Positions 49,597 to 60,768 of a stretch of 64,000 nucleotides of DNA are shown one piece after another; the stretch's first letter is position 1, and every line of letters starts with the position of its first letter. The stretch spans positions 558,001 through 622,000 of the forward strand of contig WOFQ01000018.1 of the NCBI GenBank assembly GCA_012184525.1, given 5' to 3'. The notes beneath the pieces are model-generated. The model saw only the letters and a list, made by a program, of their open reading frames with translations, was not told the DNA's origin and ran no database searches. A program made the position numbers and the translations under genes. The stretch comes from Xenoacremonium recifei. Taxonomy: Eukaryota > Ascomycota > Sordariomycetes > Hypocreales > Nectriaceae.

Positions 49597-51228
49597 CTTG
49601 AATGTCGGTGGTCGTGATCTTTATCTTATCTCTTCGGCAGTGATGTCTGCGACAAACCTCAGGACCAGAATATTACGGTCCCGTGCTGTAGTGAGGCGAA
49701 GGCAGTAATATCAGCTGAGGCTCAGTCCGGGTGTGGGTGTGTGTCCTCGTGGAGAGGAAGTGTGGCCTTGGGGCGGACTAAGACAGATATTTGAAGAGCT
49801 GCAGCCCTGAACTTGACTTCGACATTGGAAGCTAAGCCAGACCCTGAGCCGTTGGCGCATGTTCTCGAAGCGAATGAGGGACGGTCCGGGCTTGGCCTAT
49901 TGGCGCTTGTGACCACTATGCTGGAGTTGCAGCCCCCGAAGCTGAGCTGGGCGTGACGTGACTGCATGATGACGGCCTCGGGAATCCCAGGCTAGCATCA
50001 TTAGATGATGCATGCCGCTTGCTGATAGGTGATCGCCAGCCCTAAATTCAGCCCTGGAAGGTCTTAGTCAACACTAACAGTGGCAGTAGAACTGGTGGGT
50101 GGTCATGAAAGTGGAAGTCATCGACGGATCGATGATGGGATTGGGGGGATTGTCTTGGTGGCTTTGACGGAGGTCAGCTGAAGCGACATAAATGGACGAG
50201 GCCTGGGATTCTAACGAAGCGCCAGCAGGGGGGCCCGGGGGTGTCATCGGGGATCTCCTCCTCATCCGCCCCCTCGGGTGCTTGGCCTTGGCAACCTCGA
50301 ATGGCATTGAGTGCTCTGAGGCGCTTGCTCCAGAGCCCAATGGCCCAGACACACTGAGATTCCCGCCCTCAGGCCTCCCTGCAACGGCCAGTCCGCCACA
50401 ATCGTGGGCGACGGGGTCCACAAAAGCTTGTCTTCGGGAGAGGCTTGCCGTCAACTCGTTGGCGGCCGGTCTAGAGCCTAGCGGGCGCTGCCGTCAGCGG
50501 GCGATGATGCCTCGAAGGACGGGACGGATCGTGATTCTGAAATGCCAAGACGACGAAGCGGGCGAACATACACAGAACCAATGATTTGAACAGGTTCGGA
50601 AGAATACTTTGCAAAGAGCCCGACAAGCAAGTTTTGCGGAGAGAGATGGAGATATAGTATGCCATCTTGACGAAGGTGGTTCCCTGGTGGTTGAATCGTG
50701 AAGTTGAATTTGCACTGCCCCGAACGTTGCGTTCGAGTAACACACTTTTTAGGTAATATCGAGGCGTCTGCCTCGTGTACCGGTAATTGCACCTCGTATG
50801 GACAAAAATCGGCAAGTCGTATTCAAGCCTCCTGCCAATTGAAGCTTTAGGGCTCAGGAAGCTTAGGGTTATATATCCATTCTCGAAACCGAAAAACAGG
50901 CACGAGAGCCTCACGGTTTCTCTCACACAATCTCGCCAATGTTGTTTGGAAATAAGGCTTCAGTTCTAACGAATGCCGTATATTCATAATTTGTTTGTGG
51001 CCAGCCAGGCCGAAATCTTTGATACTAATGAGACAGAAAGCTCACGGACAAAACGCCGCTCCATGGAATCACATCAACCTGCTTGAGCGGCTCTTCGAGG
51101 CACCAATGAGTGCGCTACCATGGCTTGAAACAGTCTTCCCCAACGCCGTTCGCCGAACCCAGGCCTAGATCTACCTCTAGGAAATGCAGTATACAAGGAG
51201 GATGGCCTCTGATCTAACTGGCCGCCGC
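49597..51228. other. Intergenic between two - strand genes
   Basis: It holds the promoter of the App1-like gene and the 3' region of the SGNH-like gene. A 151-codon frame on the - strand (50471-50926) has no recognisable domain and is probably chance. No repeats are evident. Confidence 0.5.
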
Positions 51229-52886
51229 TCAGAGACGCAGCTTGCGAATAAATGACTTTTCGCTCCCTCTTCTGGACAGCCAACTGGCCTTTTCCTCCTT
51301 GCGTATGAAAAGGTGTTCCAGCACCTCCTTCGCAGTTGACTTGGCGATACCCTTGATAGCTCGCTGACCGACAGTAAACGAGTCGAGGAAGAGATGATTG
51401 TCGATATTGTCACACTCTTGAATAGTGTCGTTCGCATCAGCGGTGGCTTCAGGAGTGACCACCTTGAGGCAGGGTGTCCAGACATCGAGGAATCGCATGG
51501 TGTCATTGACGGATAGGGTTCCGCGTCCCTTGGAATCTCTGACTCCAGCGCGCTGCATCTCCTCCTCTGTCATAGCATCCAGGATCCGGCCGGCTTGGTC
51601 GGCTTGCAAGCCGGTTCGTCGAGGGTATGGTGCATAGATGACGGGGTCGTCCTTGGTATCCTCGTCCTTGTGCATTGAAGGTCGAAGAGCAGCAGGCATA
51701 TACTTGAGAAGGGTGTTGCTCTCGACGACCTCGACCAGATGATCGGGCTGACCCATCAAATCCTCAGGCTTGGTGCTTGCCTTCTTCTTCCAACCATCCA
51801 TCTGCGAGCGAACCTCGGAATTCCATCGAGCCGTAAGTGCGGAGGCCTTGCGCGTCTGCTCAGCCATCGAGTTCGGAATCGTGGGGAGAGGTCGGTTCTG
51901 CCAGCCGGGGGCGAGCGAGATATCGAACAGCTTGGGGATCAAAACACGGAAACTCTCAAGTCTTCGCTCATCGATCTTTTCGGCAGCATCCACGGCGGTG
52001 AGCGCCTCAATCTGTGCATCAGTGATGTTTGACCAGAAGTCAGAGAACGCCACGGATTTGGGGTCTAGAGCATTGGTGTATAGCAGCTCGATCTGCTCAA
52101 ACATATTCTTGACCATTGCGTCCACAAGCGAATTTCCAGAATCCTTGGGCATCGCAGCCAGGTTCCAAATATCCCAAGTACCAAAGGAGAAGATCCAGAG
52201 GGTTTCGCGAGGGGGAACCTTGGGCGCGGGCATGGCCAAGAACTTCTGAATCTGCGCTGCGAGATCCGGAGTATCAGCAGGAACGGGGTATTGCTCAGCA
52301 ATGAAGTTGTAGTCGGAGGCAGGCTTCTTGGTGATGTCGGTATGCTCGGTGATGTTCAGGAGAGACTGGAACTCGGTGTCGTAGATGGAGTTGGAGAGGA
52401 GCCCGCGGTCGGACTCGGTAGGGACAAAGGAAATGTGCGAAGAGCAGTTGAGCTGATTGATGTTAGACATACGCGACGAGCAGTCTGAAGAAGGGAATCT
52501 CGTACCTCATTGCACAGTTGTTCAGTCCAGGTCGATCGCCTCGCACTACCATCGGTGGCGCTGCCAACCAGATCAGGCGAGCCAAAGACGACGATGCGCA
52601 GGTTGCCAGACACATCGAGGTTCGTCGAGCCCCATGGCAGGTAATTCTTGTAACTGCTGGCGAAGCCGCTACCAGCGAGGCGATCGGGAAGCAGGTGGAA
52701 AAGGAGGAGGATGGTAAGCAGGAAGATGCTGATTTGCACCACCAGGCGCGGGCCGCCTCTCAGGGCGCGACCGGAGCAGAAGACCAAGACGGCCCTGAGG
52801 CCAAGTCGACCCATCAGCGAATCGTCATTGTTGCTGGGCAGTTGGTGGTCGAGCGAGTCGTTTGATTTCCACAGCGAGCTGATCAT
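51229..52886 (-). CDS. SGNH/GDSL hydrolase-like type II membrane protein
   Basis: Two exons on the - strand, 52886-52506 and 52452-51229, with a 53-nt intron (donor GAG|GTACGA, acceptor ATCAG) joined in phase 0; 534 aa. A cytosolic tail of about 45 residues is followed by one membrane anchor (about 47-66) and an outside domain. That domain opens with NLRIVVFGSPDLVGS at about 96-110, in the place and context of the GDS block of SGNH hydrolases, followed by WTEQLCNELNC. The Ser is kept but the usual Gly-Asp-Ser is Gly-Ser-Pro-Asp. FGTWDIWNL near residue 220 may correspond to the Gly/Asn block. Substrate is unknown; similar fungal proteins are usually labelled hypothetical. An upstream in-frame ATG (52928) would add 14 residues. 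The C-terminus is basic (SEKSFIRKLRL). Confidence 0.82.
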
Positions 52887-55800
52887 GGTGCCGGCTGCGT
52901 GTGGTGTTTCTGAGGAGAAATCAATCACGCTGGAACATTGGGCGTGGTGGAAGAGAGCCTCGAGGACAGTCGTCGGAGGGCCAAAAAAAAGACAAGTGGT
53001 CGGGTGTGAAACGCGATGACGTTAGGCGGCGGTGCTGAATCAGTCAGCTCTAGGCGAGATTCTTTGTCGCTAAGGGCACGAAGGGAAAGGGGAATAAAGA
53101 GCGACGAGCTGTCCAACAAAGCGACAACCAGCAGACTTCATCCAAGAACTGAGAAGGTGGAAGAGGGAGGAGGTGATTGATCTGGAATCTGAAATCAGGA
53201 GTGGAGGAGAGGGAGAATGGGAGATGGAGGGCCGCCTCAGCTAACTACGGAGCAAGGCACAGCACAGCCCAGGGCAGCGTAACGCAGCCTAACGCAACGC
53301 AACGCAACGCTACGCAACACAACAACCTCGCTGAGCGGCTCGCTGGCTGCCCTCCCTGGCCGCTGGTTGGGCACGGCCAGTTAATTGCATTCTTGCGGCG
53401 GCAGCACGCAACAATCCCGGTCGGGGGCACGCGACCAGACCATCCATCGGGGGGCCGGTCGTCAGCGTCGTCAGCGGTGGAGCGGCGGAAAATGCGAATT
53501 CGCGGCGGCGAGACGAGCGCCAGAACGCACCCAGATGGCAAGCCCAGCTCAAGTCTCACGGCGCCTCATCACCAGCCACGCGCATGCAATTCTCGCGAGG
53601 TATCACAATCCTCTGTCGGTACGCGAACCTGGGGCAGCACGAACCCTTCTCGAGCCCCCGGCCTCATCTCCGCAAGTGGCAACCAAGCACACGATCATCC
53701 ATCCCCCTTTCTCAGTTTCCTGGTCCCGGGCGGGCGAGCTACGCCGTATGTCGTATCAAGGATCGGCGCTGGGAGGAGACGACGTGAGACAGTCTGTGGT
53801 TGCGGGTGAGATGTGTCCAGACTCTGCAACATGCTCACTAACCCCCTGATGCATTCACAGGCTGTTCTGCCTTTCTTTCATCTTGACAGTAATAGCCCAT
53901 CTTCTCTTCTTTCACCATCATCCGGGTGGCTGCGCCGGTGAAATCTCCCGTACGTCATGGCGCTGAGCCGCCTCCCGTCCCCCACTGCTTGGCAGTTGCT
54001 TGGCAATCTCTCCCGCATCTTATTAGTCGGGATGGCCTCGAATTGCACCATCAGCCTGGACGCGTACCACTCTGAAACGTCTTATTTCCGGGTTGACATG
54101 ATACTACAGAGTACTGTCAACTCGACAGAATTAGGCTCGCAAGATTCAGGGACGCTGTCGCAATAGATCGGAATACTCCGTCACACCTGGACCATAGATC
54201 TCTCATCTTCGCGACTCGACACAATCCCAATCTCAACCGTCAGACTGCAGTGGCTGCCCCTTAAACCCGCAGACCCTTGTCCGTTTGAAAGACTCGACGC
54301 AGTTGTAACAACGCAATTCAGCCTCGCTAGACCGACTCTGGGCAAGTCAGTTTACGACTTGTTAGCCGACATTGCTTGTCAAAGTTTGAATCGCGCGTTC
54401 AGCAAGAATGAGAATTAGAGCAAATACGGGTCGCTCAGGCATTCTTTGTTGACATGGGCATGGCTGTCAGCATTTCATCACAATGCTTCGATGGCCGTCG
54501 CTAAAGGATCCCGTTGCATGTAGGCGCTCATTGCGCCGCATTTCACCTGCTAATTATAGGCACAGGGCTTGCAGATCGTTGCGGCGCGTTTGGAAACTGT
54601 TGGTGCCAAGGAAATCCCGTCTGACAGGCGGGCGCCATTTCCTCGACCCAACAATAACCAACAGCACAACAACTACTCTGAAGAGTGTGGGTTCAAGAAT
54701 GTGAGAAATACGCTTATGAGCAAGCTTTGATCCAGCCACGCGGACGGCGCGCTTCCCGGCGACGCCATAAACTCACCTGCGATCCGAACAGCCGCTGTGG
54801 CGCATCTCGAGTCTGGCCTGGAATTGACAGACCGCCCGCTGACGGATATGCGGCACGGTCGGCGGCCATTCGTTACTGAAAGGTATCAAGCGCAATTCAT
54901 GGCTCAGAGAAGAGACGTAGACGCCCAAATGCGGAAAGGAAGTATTGATGGCAGGTAGGTCGAGTCAGGAGACTTCAATTCGAGGCCATTGAGGATCTTG
55001 ATTGGTCTCGACTTGGCAGGCCGAAATGGCCTTGCTCGCGGAAGCCTGTTTTATGGTTGCATCGATTGCATCTGTCAAATCCGAAGAAAAGGATCCGAGA
55101 CTCGCTCCCTGTATACGTGTATAGCCCTTCGACGCGCAGAGTCTCACTTCAACAGCGGCTCAGCTCTGGGAACGTATTTGCCTGAAGCAGCCCCGAAACC
55201 AGGCACTCGAGGATTGCCTTTCATGGGCGCACCTCGGTGTCAAGGAAGGGCAAACCTTGCCCTGGAACCTTCAACGGTAAGAACGGTATTGGTCACGGCA
55301 GTCATGGTAATGCCCTTTCTGGTAATTTAAGACTGTCATTGATGGCCCCTTGTAGAGGAGGTATAGGTCCCTTCAGGGATCTTATTATTTTTGCCCTATC
55401 GATGGCCCCCTTGATAACCACTCCTTGAGTTGTCGACTGTAAATCAATCGGCATCTCCAATGACGCCACTGACGATGCGGCTAGACTGCTTGCGGGATGG
55501 GAGCAAGATATGTCTGAGACCCTGGGGAAGGGATGGCACTAAGAATCGACAACCAGGGAGGCTGATGAGAGAATCAGGGACATCCAGTTGAGGGAAGGTT
55601 GAGAGAAACAAGTTTCGATAGTCTGCATCTCTAGAAGAATTATAGTTCATGGTGCCTGTTAACCCTGTAAGACTTGCGATGCTGACATCCATCGTTCGTG
55701 ACCGTTTCCGGCTTTTAGGAGGTTGGCATCGCGACATGCAATTGGGCCTGGGCCGAGAAGATGATTGAGTGTGATGAGGCAGATTTGGATGCCGACGGTC

Positions 55801-56478
55801 TGTTTATGACGAATAATGAGAAGAAACTGCAATCAATATGATACTGGGTCAGCAGAATAGGTCGGCCATAAGGCTGTTGAGCAGGATCCGGGCAACACCA
55901 ATCACAAGCCTGGCGCACGTGCGTGGACGAGTCGCGAGCCAAGCCTGGCCTGCCTGGCTGGATCACGCAAACTGCAATAGGTGATGTAAGCGCTGGCTGA
56001 AACCGTCAACATCGAATGCGTCCGCCATCGCACGCCCGAAACAAACTCTTTTATTGTCGTCGGTGCTGTGAAAAAGGCCTTCCTTTGGCCCAGCCGATCG
56101 CTGCTTACCTGAGGCGCTCAAAACGTGGGCGAGCCGAAAATATCTTGATCTGCCGTCGATAAGCCGCAATCTCACTCCATCCGAACTTCTGTCATCCGTC
56201 ACCTCCAACGCCTTCAATCGCGCCGCCAGCACAGCCCAGCCGCAGAGAACCTCATTACCAACAATGGGCGTGTCTGCGCATCCCGAGTCATGATCGCGTC
56301 TGGCCGGCAGCAGGCTCTCTCCTCTCTCCCGATCCCCGACGAACGACGTCTGTACCTGGCCTCGTTCCCCCACACCACCACCCGCGCGTCATTGCGACTA
56401 CTGCTGCTCCATCGATACGAAGCTGCTCCTTAGGGTTATCTGCCTGGAGGTAGAGGCGGCTGACCTTTGCAGTCGGCA
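52887..56478. other. Intergenic: two divergent promoters, no gene
   Basis: Near the SGNH-like gene lies an AACGC-type simple repeat (about 53282-53321: AACGCAGCCT, AACGC repeated, then TACGCAACAC). The remainder to 55.9 kb shows only short frames on both strands. About 56150-56478 is the likely leader of the large + strand gene. No RNA gene was found. Confidence 0.5.
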
Positions 56479-59400
56479 ATGCTCTCCCACCTGCGGTTCC
56501 ACCGGCGAGGGCCTTCGAATCCTACATCGCCATGTCCCGACCAGCACACGCCCACGTCGCCGCCTGCGAGCTCCGGCAGCCAGCAACCCTCGCCGTTCCC
56601 CCTCGACGCCGCCCTGTCGCCCGATAGCGCCTCATCGTTCAGCTTTCAAAACAGCGCCGGTGCCGCGCGCCCTCCCTCCAGCTCGTCCGCCCTGCCGCCG
56701 ACTCTCCCTCCCATCCCTCGCGTTACGTCAGCTGAGACCGAGCCGCCGCCGTCGTTGCTAGATCCGAGACGCGATGGCGAGATGGCCCCTCTACCGGACT
56801 CGAGGCCTCAGCAGCAGCAGCAGCAGCCGCCGCAACAGCTGCCGCGGTCACCCTATAACGGCGGCGACTCGGGCTTCATCGGCGGCATGGCCCTGAGGAA
56901 GTACCAGCGAGATATCCAGGCACAAGCCGCCGAGTCCGTCGACCACCTGCGCGGCCTTGGAGTTGACGAGCCACACCCCAAGTCGCGACCGAACCTAGCT
57001 CCCATCAACACCAGCGGCCCGTCACGGCCTCCTGTTCAGCCCCTGAAGAGCACCAAGGCGGTGTCGTCATTCATTCCTCCAACTGAGCTGCAGAACAATT
57101 CCCCCCAAGGACCTACGGGCCGTCGACCCGCTGGCACCCGGCTCACCACCGAACCGCCCATGCTCGTGCAAACCACCAGCAACCCCGAGGTGCACAAGGC
57201 GAAGAAGGGCCTGCCCTTCCTCAAGAACCCCATGTCGACGTTGTTGATGCGGAGGAAGAACAGTCAGAACGTTCCTGACTTGTTGCCCCTTCCTCTGAGA
57301 GCTCAAAATGACGAGCCAACCTACGATCCTCGCATCAGAGGTACCCGAGTACATGACTTCAGCGCTCCAAGGGTGAAGAAGGTTGTGAATAGGGAGCCCG
57401 CGTATGTTCCGTCATCGACTCGGCTGCCCGATCAGGACACATTCACAAATAGCTTCACTACACAACATCCCAACGCCAACATTCCAGATTTGCAACAACG
57501 GCACCGCAGCAACGCCTCCGATTCACTCGAGTCTTCCTCATCTCGAGCCGTTAGACATACCTTGAGTTCGACCTCCGATCAAACCAAGTTCTCCGCAGAG
57601 AGACCCTCTCCCGAAAACGAAGATGCGCCTCCAGTACCTCCAAAGGACAACGCTCCTATTCCAGTTCAACCGCGGCCATCACAGGTCTCGCGTCTGATAG
57701 AGAACGCAGACGCAGCATTATTGAACTCAGCATCATCTATACGAAGTGGTCGCTCAAGAAACGCCTCACTATCCGGCATGTCGGGCAAGGATATACCGTC
57801 GGCGATACCAAGACACATGAAGAGTACCTCGTCAAGATTCAGTTTCGACATGATTGGAGCAGCCAAGCAGGAGAAACTTTTGGAAGAGAGACATCGACAA
57901 CGAGAGCTGGAAAAGAAAAGCGAGCCACCTGCCCCCAGGGACTCAGTATATGATGATTATGACGAGGATATCGACTATGACGCGATGATGGAGGATGATG
58001 GTTTCGAAGAAGAGATCCCCATGGTGGGCGAAGACGACATGTTGGACGAAGAGGGGTTTGACGACCCAGACAACGACCAGGAAAACTTCTCTGGCTTTGT
58101 TTTCCAAAGATCAGACCCGGCCTCGGCGCTGACCAGTCCACGTAGCGCCGGGCCGCAGCCGACCCCGAGAGACGGAGAAGGTAACGCGATCGGGTTTGCG
58201 ATGAGCAAAGATACTCCAGGGCTTCTATCGCCAGAGATGGTACCGCCGCCGAACTTGCAAGCGCTTCTCGAGGTTCAAGCCGCAGGTCTTGGGATTCAGG
58301 GGCTGGACTTGGTCGGATCCACCAGATCGATGACGGAGAACGAGACTGCATTCCAGCAAAACCAGCAGCTCCCTCCGGCCAACATGCCACGCAAGACCAA
58401 GGACGACGACTTGTACTTTGACGATGGAATGATTGGATTTGAGAATGAGTTTGCCGAGGACCTTGCAGCTCCACCGGAGTGGGATGAAGCTCCGTTCGAC
58501 GAATCTATCTTCGACAACAACGACACGGATCAGTTTGGACGGCCCATCGCGGGCGCCTTTGCCCAGGCCCAGTCTCAACGGCGCGCGGCTAACCAGGAGG
58601 CCGTGCGAAGGGAGTCGGATATGACCTCTCGCCTGTCTGCCCACTCAGCCGTTTCCCAATCAACCGCGCATACCTCGCTGGACGTTGATAACCACAAACT
58701 GGCCCCCATCAACGGACTCAAAGACCTTGCCCTTGAGTCTTCCCAGGACGAGACTTCGGAGACGTCCAAGTTAACGTCGCCCGGTGAGGACACGGTGGCG
58801 GCGTACCAGGCGGCTCTCGCGGCGGCGGCTCATAAGGCTGCGGCGTCGGGCAAATTCCAGCGCAGCTCTTCGCCGCCAATGGACGAGACCGTTGCGCCAA
58901 CGGGTTGTTCTCCGACTACGCCTGATCGGGGAGGCAGCTTCCAGGACAACGACCTGGACGACTACGAGCTTGGGTATGAGGACATGGCCGATTTTGATCT
59001 GGATGACGATGCAATCATTGCGGAAGCCAACGCTAGTGCTCTGGCCAACGACTCTGACGGGTGGTACGGACAGGAATTTGGATTCTACTCAGCGCCCATT
59101 CACCAACAGCATGGCTCAGCAGCCCCGACGACCGAGTACGAGTACGCTAATGGCGGGTTCTTTGGACCTAAGGGTGGCCTTGATCGCAGTATCAGCGGCC
59201 GCATGGTGTCACGGGAGCCTAACTTGACCCCGATCACGGAACGGTCCGAGTACTCTAACCGCAACTCAATCATGAGCTTGAGCATGTCTGGATTTGGTCC
59301 AGGAACGCCTATCCAGAGCCCAGGGCTTGCGCAACTGGCCCTCCTGGGAGATCGTGGTGATGAGATGAGTCTCTCTGCGCTGATGCGACTTCGAAACAGG

Positions 59401-59988
59401 GCTTGGGGCGGTTCGCAAGTCAGTCTGGTGTCGAGTCGAGAGGGATCCCCTCGATCTGAAAGGGGAGATGCCCCTAGCTCGCCTTGGGGGCCCAATTTCT
59501 TTAGTCCAACGGCCATGCACGCGAGGAAGAACTCCCTGTTCTCGACCTTTACGGCGGATTCGGAGCCCGGCAGTATTTCAGGAAGCCCGACTTTGACCAT
59601 GGGGATGCAGGCTTTCACACCACCGCCGCCATTGCCCGAACATGGCTTTGCGTCCGACTCGCAAGAGGACATCAAACTTCCCCCTTTGGTGGCACCTCCG
59701 ACACAGCAACAAATAGAGACCACACTATCACCCATCTCAGAGCCCGGTGACATGCCACTCTCAGCCACTGGCGTGAGTCCTCTTGAATCAACCAAGAGTC
59801 CCGACAGCGGCCTTTCACGCATGTCTTCCCGCCGAGGTCACCGCCACAAGGGCTCAGCAGACAGCATCTCATACACCAAAGAGGAAGACAGCGGCGCAAC
59901 GCGCTGGGTAATGGAAAGACGGCGCACTGGCGAGACAGGCGAGGTAGAGATCCTCGAGCGGGAGATTGTCGAGGGCGGACGCATTTAA
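56479..59988 (+). CDS. Large disordered fungal-specific protein of unknown function
   Basis: Single exon, 1169 aa from the ATG at 56479. Most of it is low complexity: Pro/Ser/Gln at 1-130 with a short poly-Gln run, basic Ser/Pro stretches to about 430, and then several strongly acidic blocks (Asp/Glu with Tyr/Phe, for example DYDEDIDYDAMMEDDGFEEE and YELGYEDMADFDLDDD). Conserved-looking islands are GGMALRKYQRDIQ (about 135), KGLPFLKNPMSTLLMRRK (about 240) and a charged C-terminus, RWVMERRRTGETGEVEIL. I have seen this C-terminal block in filamentous-ascomycete proteins without known function, sometimes labelled after AGC-kinase tails, but no kinase domain is present. The uninterrupted frame of this length shows it is real. 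A cytoskeletal, polarity or regulatory scaffold would fit, but that is a guess. Confidence 0.88.
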   Translation: MLSHLRFHRRGPSNPTSPCPDQHTPTSPPASSGSQQPSPFPLDAALSPDSASSFSFQNSAGAARPPSSSSALPPTLPPIPRVTSAETEPPPSLLDPRRDGEMAPLPDSRPQQQQQQPPQQLPRSPYNGGDSGFIGGMALRKYQRDIQAQAAESVDHLRGLGVDEPHPKSRPNLAPINTSGPSRPPVQPLKSTKAVSSFIPPTELQNNSPQGPTGRRPAGTRLTTEPPMLVQTTSNPEVHKAKKGLPFLKNPMSTLLMRRKNSQNVPDLLPLPLRAQNDEPTYDPRIRGTRVHDFSAPRVKKVVNREPAYVPSSTRLPDQDTFTNSFTTQHPNANIPDLQQRHRSNASDSLESSSSRAVRHTLSSTSDQTKFSAERPSPENEDAPPVPPKDNAPIPVQPRPSQVSRLIENADAALLNSASSIRSGRSRNASLSGMSGKDIPSAIPRHMKSTSSRFSFDMIGAAKQEKLLEERHRQRELEKKSEPPAPRDSVYDDYDEDIDYDAMMEDDGFEEEIPMVGEDDMLDEEGFDDPDNDQENFSGFVFQRSDPASALTSPRSAGPQPTPRDGEGNAIGFAMSKDTPGLLSPEMVPPPNLQALLEVQAAGLGIQGLDLVGSTRSMTENETAFQQNQQLPPANMPRKTKDDDLYFDDGMIGFENEFAEDLAAPPEWDEAPFDESIFDNNDTDQFGRPIAGAFAQAQSQRRAANQEAVRRESDMTSRLSAHSAVSQSTAHTSLDVDNHKLAPINGLKDLALESSQDETSETSKLTSPGEDTVAAYQAALAAAAHKAAASGKFQRSSSPPMDETVAPTGCSPTTPDRGGSFQDNDLDDYELGYEDMADFDLDDDAIIAEANASALANDSDGWYGQEFGFYSAPIHQQHGSAAPTTEYEYANGGFFGPKGGLDRSISGRMVSREPNLTPITERSEYSNRNSIMSLSMSGFGPGTPIQSPGLAQLALLGDRGDEMSLSALMRLRNRAWGGSQVSLVSSREGSPRSERGDAPSSPWGPNFFSPTAMHARKNSLFSTFTADSEPGSISGSPTLTMGMQAFTPPPPLPEHGFASDSQEDIKLPPLVAPPTQQQIETTLSPISEPGDMPLSATGVSPLESTKSPDSGLSRMSSRRGHRHKGSADSISYTKEEDSGATRWVMERRRTGETGEVEILEREIVEGGRI

Positions 59989-60768
59989 ACCTTTGCAGTA
60001 CATAATCAGGTGTCAGGAGTTTGGGGCTGGATACTACCATCATATATACGGGGCATTATCGCGGCGTGGAGCTGCAACTCTTCTCGGGTCAATCGCTTGA
60101 TACCGAGGAAACGGGAACGGAAAAGTTTGTGGAGGTTGGAGTCGTTAATTGGGTGACGCTTTATGAGAAAAGGAGCGGGTTAGCCCGTGATCTGGGCTAG
60201 GACTATATACAAAGCGCTATGTTTGAAGAACTATAAATGAAGAACAAGAAAATTACTCCATTACGAGGCTTCACATCTCACTAATACGGAGTTTGAGGAG
60301 TCAATCATGACATCTAGTGTGACACTTCCCTGCTTATGCGCCTCACAATGTTCACGGATGTCTGTTTGGCCAGGACAGCTTTGTTCCTGCCACCACAACA
60401 CCTAACTCTTGATAGGCGAGCCCCTGCTGAGCTTACTTTATGAACGCAGTTGTAAATCGATTCTTTGAAAGGTGCAACCAACGCTGCGACGGCTCCATAT
60501 ACACCACGTCAGGTGTTCCTATCACCCGAGCCAAATACGCTCCTTCGTTCTCTCCTTCAAGACGAGACTATCTAGTCACAATGCAGTTGCGAAGCACATT
60601 GTATATAGATCTCGGGTATCCCGGCAGATGCAGTCCTCTCAGAATGCTCCCATCAACTACCATATTCCCCTACCCGTACTTGACGTCCCCAACCTACAGC
60701 CTTTCGTCAACTCCCCCGAACACTCGTTTTCCCGCACCCCAAAGTGGCCCTCCTAACCAAGCGCAACA
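59989..60768. other. Intergenic: promoter of the arylsulfotransferase-like gene
   Basis: It includes a near copy of the 9-mer (TACGGAGTT at about 60285) and a CT-rich leader from about 60650 to 60768. No gene is supported. Confidence 0.55.

Noticed and set aside
50471..50926. 151-codon - frame downstream of the SGNH-like gene
   Set aside because: No family features; probably chance or 3' untranslated sequence.
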